Assembly (NCBI RefSeq): GCF_009617575.1
Contig: NZ_WIXJ01000001.1
Coordinates: forward strand, 620,001-684,000
Source: Rhodocyclus gracilis
GTDB lineage: Bacteria > Pseudomonadota > Gammaproteobacteria > Burkholderiales > Rhodocyclaceae
DNA: 64,000 nucleotides
Direction: 5' to 3'
A model generated the notes under the pieces. That model was not told the origin of the DNA. It ran no database searches and saw nothing but the letters and a program-made list of their open reading frames with translations. Made by a program: the position numbers and the translations under genes. Position 1 is the first letter of the stretch. Each line of letters begins with the position of its first letter. This document shows positions 59,377 through 64,000 of the stretch, one piece after another.

Positions 59377-59589
59377 ATGCCCGCCATTCGCGTCAAGGAA
59401 AATGAACCGTTTGAAGTTGCGATCCGCCGCTTCAAGCGCACCGTCGAGAAAACCGGTCTGCTGACCGAACTGCGCGCCCGCGAGTTCTACGAGAAGCCCA
59501 CGGCTGAACGCAAGCGCAAGCTGGCCGCTGCCGTCAAGCGCCACCACAAGCGCATGCGCAGCCAGCTCCTGCCGCCGAAGCTGTACTAA
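59377..59589 (+). CDS. rpsU: 30S ribosomal protein S21
   Basis: A 70-residue, very basic protein: [21 protein letters not shown] at the start and [13 protein letters not shown] at the end, the full S21 pattern. ATG 59377 has AGGATTGAG upstream; the frame extends 30 bases further but without coding sense. First gene of the macromolecular-synthesis operon. Confidence 0.98.
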   Translation: MPAIRVKENEPFEVAIRRFKRTVEKTGLLTELRAREFYEKPTAERKRKLAAAVKRHHKRMRSQLLPPKLY

Positions 59590-59611
59590 GCGTCCATTGC
59601 CTCACCGCCTG

Positions 59612-59640
59612 AGCCGCCTGTCTGACGATGGGCGGCTTTT
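59612..59640 (+). terminator. Terminator-like hairpin after rpsU
   Basis: AGCCGCC (59612-59618) pairs with GGCGGCT (59631-59637), followed by TTTT. As in E. coli, such an attenuating site would let rpsU be made in excess of dnaG and rpoD. Confidence 0.75.
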
Positions 59641-59775
59641 GGTGTTTATACCGACGGTTTTACCAAGACGCAGCGTCGCAGGGCTCGAACGATGCAGTTC
59701 ATCGCTTGAAGCAGCAAAAAACACTGTGGCGCGGCGGCCGCACCGGCGACCCCACACGTTAAGAGACGGCTGACC

Positions 59776-60225
59776 ATGACTCTGAGAGAACAAATCGGCG
59801 ACGACATGAAGTCGGCGTTGCGCGCCCGTGAAACCGCACGACTCGGCGCGATCCGGCTACTCCTCGCCGCCATCAAGCAGCGCGAAGTCGATGAACGCAT
59901 CACGCTCGACGACGATGCCGTTATCGGCGTCATCGGCCGCATGCTGAAACAGCGCCGCGAGTCGGTCAGCCAGTACCGCGCCGCGGGCCGCAACGACCTC
60001 GCCGACGCCGAACAGTTTGAAGCTGACCTGCTCGAAGCCTACCTGCCCGCCGCGCTCTCCGACGCCGAACTGGACACCGCCATCGCCACAGCCATCGCCG
60101 CAACGGGCGCCAGTCGTCCGGCCGACATGGGTCGCGTAATGACGACACTGAAAGCGACCATTGCCGGCCGCGCCGACATGGCCGCCGTTTCGCAGCGCGT
60201 CAAAGCGCGCCTGACGAACGCCTGA
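59776..60225 (+). CDS. GatB/YqeY domain protein
   Basis: A 149-residue YqeY-like protein: LREQIGDDMKSALRARE, LGAIRLLLAAIKQREVDE and the C-terminal GatB-type tRNA-binding helices. It may help tRNA-dependent processes, but its function is unproven. It is regularly found between rpsU and dnaG outside the enterics, and here precedes dnaG by 37 bp. Confidence 0.93.
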   Translation: MTLREQIGDDMKSALRARETARLGAIRLLLAAIKQREVDERITLDDDAVIGVIGRMLKQRRESVSQYRAAGRNDLADAEQFEADLLEAYLPAALSDAELDTAIATAIAATGASRPADMGRVMTTLKATIAGRADMAAVSQRVKARLTNA

Positions 60226-60262
60226 GCATCCGGCACACCTCCCTCGCCGAGCCACCCGCTCC

Positions 60263-62017
60263 GTGATCCCGGAATCCTTCATCCAGGAACTGCTGCATCG
60301 CGTCGACATCGTCGACCTGATCGACGCACATGTTCCGCTGAAGAAAGCCGGCGCCAATTTCGCGGCCTGCTGCCCCTTCCATAACGAGAAATCGCCCTCG
60401 TTCACCGTCAGCCCGACAAAGCAGTTCTATCACTGCTTTGGCTGCGGCGCGCACGGCACGGCGATTGGCTTCCTGATGGAATACTCCGGGCTGGGCTTCG
60501 TCGACGCCGTACACGACCTAGCCCAGCGCGTCGGCCTGACCGTCCCGACCGACGATCATCGGCGCCCGGCCGACGCACCGCGTAGCGCCGCGCTCTCCGA
60601 CATCATGGCGCGGGCCGCGCGCTTCTATTACGAATCGCTCAAAACCTCGCCAAAAGCCATCGCCTACCTCAAAGCGCGCGGGGTCAGCGGCGAAGTGGCA
60701 CGCCGTTTCAGCATTGGCTACGCACCTGACGACTGGCAAAGCCTGCAAGGCGTTTTCGCCAACTACGACGACCCCGCCCTGCAAAGCGCTGGCCTCGTCA
60801 TTCGCAACGAACAGGGGCGCCTGTACGACCGCTTTCGCGACCGCGTGATGTTCCCGATCGCCAATGCCAAGGGCGAGGTTATCGCTTTCGGCGGACGCGT
60901 CCTCGGCGACGGCGAACCAAAATATCTCAACTCACCGGAAACGCCGCTCTTCGAAAAAGGCCGCGAAGTCTTTGGCCTGCCGCAAGCGCGCGCCGCCCTG
61001 CGCGAAACCAACACGGCAGTCGTCGTCGAAGGCTACATGGACGTCGTCGCCCTCGCCCAGCACGGTGTCGGCAACGCCGTGGCGACGCTCGGCACCGCCA
61101 CGACGGCGACACACGTCCAGAAACTGTTGCGCCAGGTCGACCGCATCGTTTACTGCTTCGATGGCGACAATGCCGGGCGCAAAGCCGCCTGGCGCGCCCT
61201 CGAAAACAGCCTCGAAGCACTGCCGGTACAAAAGAGCATCGGCTTCGTCTTTCTCCCGCCAACCGACGACCCCGACAGCTTCGTCCGAGCCAACGGCGCG
61301 GCGGCATTCGAGCGCCTCGTCGCCACCGCCACACCGCTCTCCGACTTCCTGCTTAGCGAACTCTCCGCCCAGTGCGATCTCGGCAGCGCCGAAGGCCGCG
61401 CGCAACTCGTCGCCGCCGCCAAGCCTCTTCTGGCGCGCCTGCAGACGCCGATCCTGCGCCTACAGATTGTCAAACGACTCGCCGAGACCAGCGGCTTTTC
61501 GCAAGCCGAAGTCGAACGTCTGTGCGAACTGCGCCCCATCGCCCCGCCCGCACCGGCCCGCGCCCCGCGGCGCGCCCCGTCGCTCGCCCGCGCCCTGCTC
61601 GGACTCCTGCTGCACAAACCGGAATTGGCGAAACGCATTCCGCTCTCGGCACTTTCGGACAGCAGCGCCGAATCGCGCGCCGTCCGTCAAATCTGCCTGC
61701 TGGTGCGCGATGCTGGCGACGCCGTTCCAGGCTGCGCCGCCCTGCTCGAACGGCTGCGCGGCAGCAGCGAGGAGAACGTCCTGCGCGACGCCGCCGCGGA
61801 ACTAATAGAGCGACCGTTCGCCGAAGAGGACATTGACCGTGAATTTGACGGCGCGCTGATTCGCCTGCAAGAGAGCGAGCAGCGGCGTGCTTTCGCGGAG
61901 CTGCAAGCCAAAGTCCAACGACTGGGCGTCGGCGGCTTGAGCGACGAAGAGAAGCGCGACTACATCGCAGCACTCACCGCCAGCGTGCGCACCCCTGCGT
62001 CCGCTGCCGATGACTGA
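60263..62017 (+). CDS. dnaG: DNA primase
   Basis: A 584-residue primase. The zinc-binding CHC2 finger (Cys37, His40, Cys58, Cys61) is followed by the TOPRIM core ([25 protein letters not shown]) and a C-terminal DnaB-binding domain. The start is GTG 60263 ([11 protein letters not shown]). It lies 71 bp upstream of rpoD in the macromolecular-synthesis operon. Confidence 0.97.
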   Translation: MIPESFIQELLHRVDIVDLIDAHVPLKKAGANFAACCPFHNEKSPSFTVSPTKQFYHCFGCGAHGTAIGFLMEYSGLGFVDAVHDLAQRVGLTVPTDDHRRPADAPRSAALSDIMARAARFYYESLKTSPKAIAYLKARGVSGEVARRFSIGYAPDDWQSLQGVFANYDDPALQSAGLVIRNEQGRLYDRFRDRVMFPIANAKGEVIAFGGRVLGDGEPKYLNSPETPLFEKGREVFGLPQARAALRETNTAVVVEGYMDVVALAQHGVGNAVATLGTATTATHVQKLLRQVDRIVYCFDGDNAGRKAAWRALENSLEALPVQKSIGFVFLPPTDDPDSFVRANGAAAFERLVATATPLSDFLLSELSAQCDLGSAEGRAQLVAAAKPLLARLQTPILRLQIVKRLAETSGFSQAEVERLCELRPIAPPAPARAPRRAPSLARALLGLLLHKPELAKRIPLSALSDSSAESRAVRQICLLVRDAGDAVPGCAALLERLRGSSEENVLRDAAAELIERPFAEEDIDREFDGALIRLQESEQRRAFAELQAKVQRLGVGGLSDEEKRDYIAALTASVRTPASAADD

Positions 62018-62088
62018 CTGCCGAGAAAGCGCTAAGTTGTGATAAAATTTACGGTTTTTCCAACATATCGCTAACCGGGAAGAGGGTC

Positions 62089-64000
<1,912 letters not shown>

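Overview
The window is GC-rich, densely packed bacterial chromosome. Gene content and order (ribD-nrdR-glyA, leuS-lptE-holA, rpsU-yqeY-dnaG-rpoD, pmbA/darP, decarboxylase-dcd-apbC/metG) fit a betaproteobacterium, most likely a member of the Rhodocyclales. The taxonomic call is an inference from gene content, not from a marker search. Almost everything is housekeeping. No tRNA, rRNA, CRISPR array, insertion sequence or prophage was seen.

Layout. 1-3.9 kb: cell-division hydrolase activator EnvC (cut by the window start), CtpA protease, a small unknown protein and a MoeB/ThiF E1-like enzyme. 4-7.7 kb, minus strand: ribD, nrdR, glyA and a histidine phosphatase. 7.9-11.2 kb: a TRAP transporter whose two permease genes face its binding-protein gene across a shared bidirectional terminator. 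11.3-16.7 kb: pmbA divergent from darP, then thyA, pgi and folA. 16.7-17.25 kb: a gene-free convergent gap with two GC-rich hairpins that carry the same 21-nt loop in opposite orientations. 17.3-21.5 kb, minus strand: an Orn/Lys/Arg decarboxylase, dcd and apbC. 21.7 kb: metG.

23.9-31.8 kb is a tightly coupled operon resembling hydrogenase-4 (hyfB-C-E-F-G-I), ending in an acylphosphatase gene. The catalytic subunit has lost all four Ni-ligand cysteines, while the small subunit keeps its [4Fe-4S] ligands. It is therefore best read as an energy-converting hydrogenase-related (Ehr) complex, not a hydrogenase.

31.8-34.1 kb is an AT-richer island with a single gene for a 589-residue reverse transcriptase. 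It has the conserved RT motifs, a long helical C-terminal half and an acidic tail. Upstream are a strong own promoter and a structured 300-bp non-coding stretch. This looks like an antiphage (DRT/Abi-class) reverse transcriptase, possibly working with a non-coding RNA, and is the best candidate for an undescribed system here.

34.1-47.8 kb: pyruvate carboxylase, an acyl-CoA ligase, a WbuC-type cupin, dnaE, an orphan ParA-like ATPase with a low-complexity insert, uvrD and a small unknown gene. 48-57.9 kb: leuS-lptE-holA, a Cys-rich small protein with its own terminator, proA, a chalcone-isomerase-like exported protein, ogt, xerD, ybaK, and divergent folB/plsY with mirror-image leaders. 58-64 kb: tsaD divergent from the macromolecular-synthesis operon rpsU-yqeY-dnaG-rpoD, with rpoD cut by the window end.
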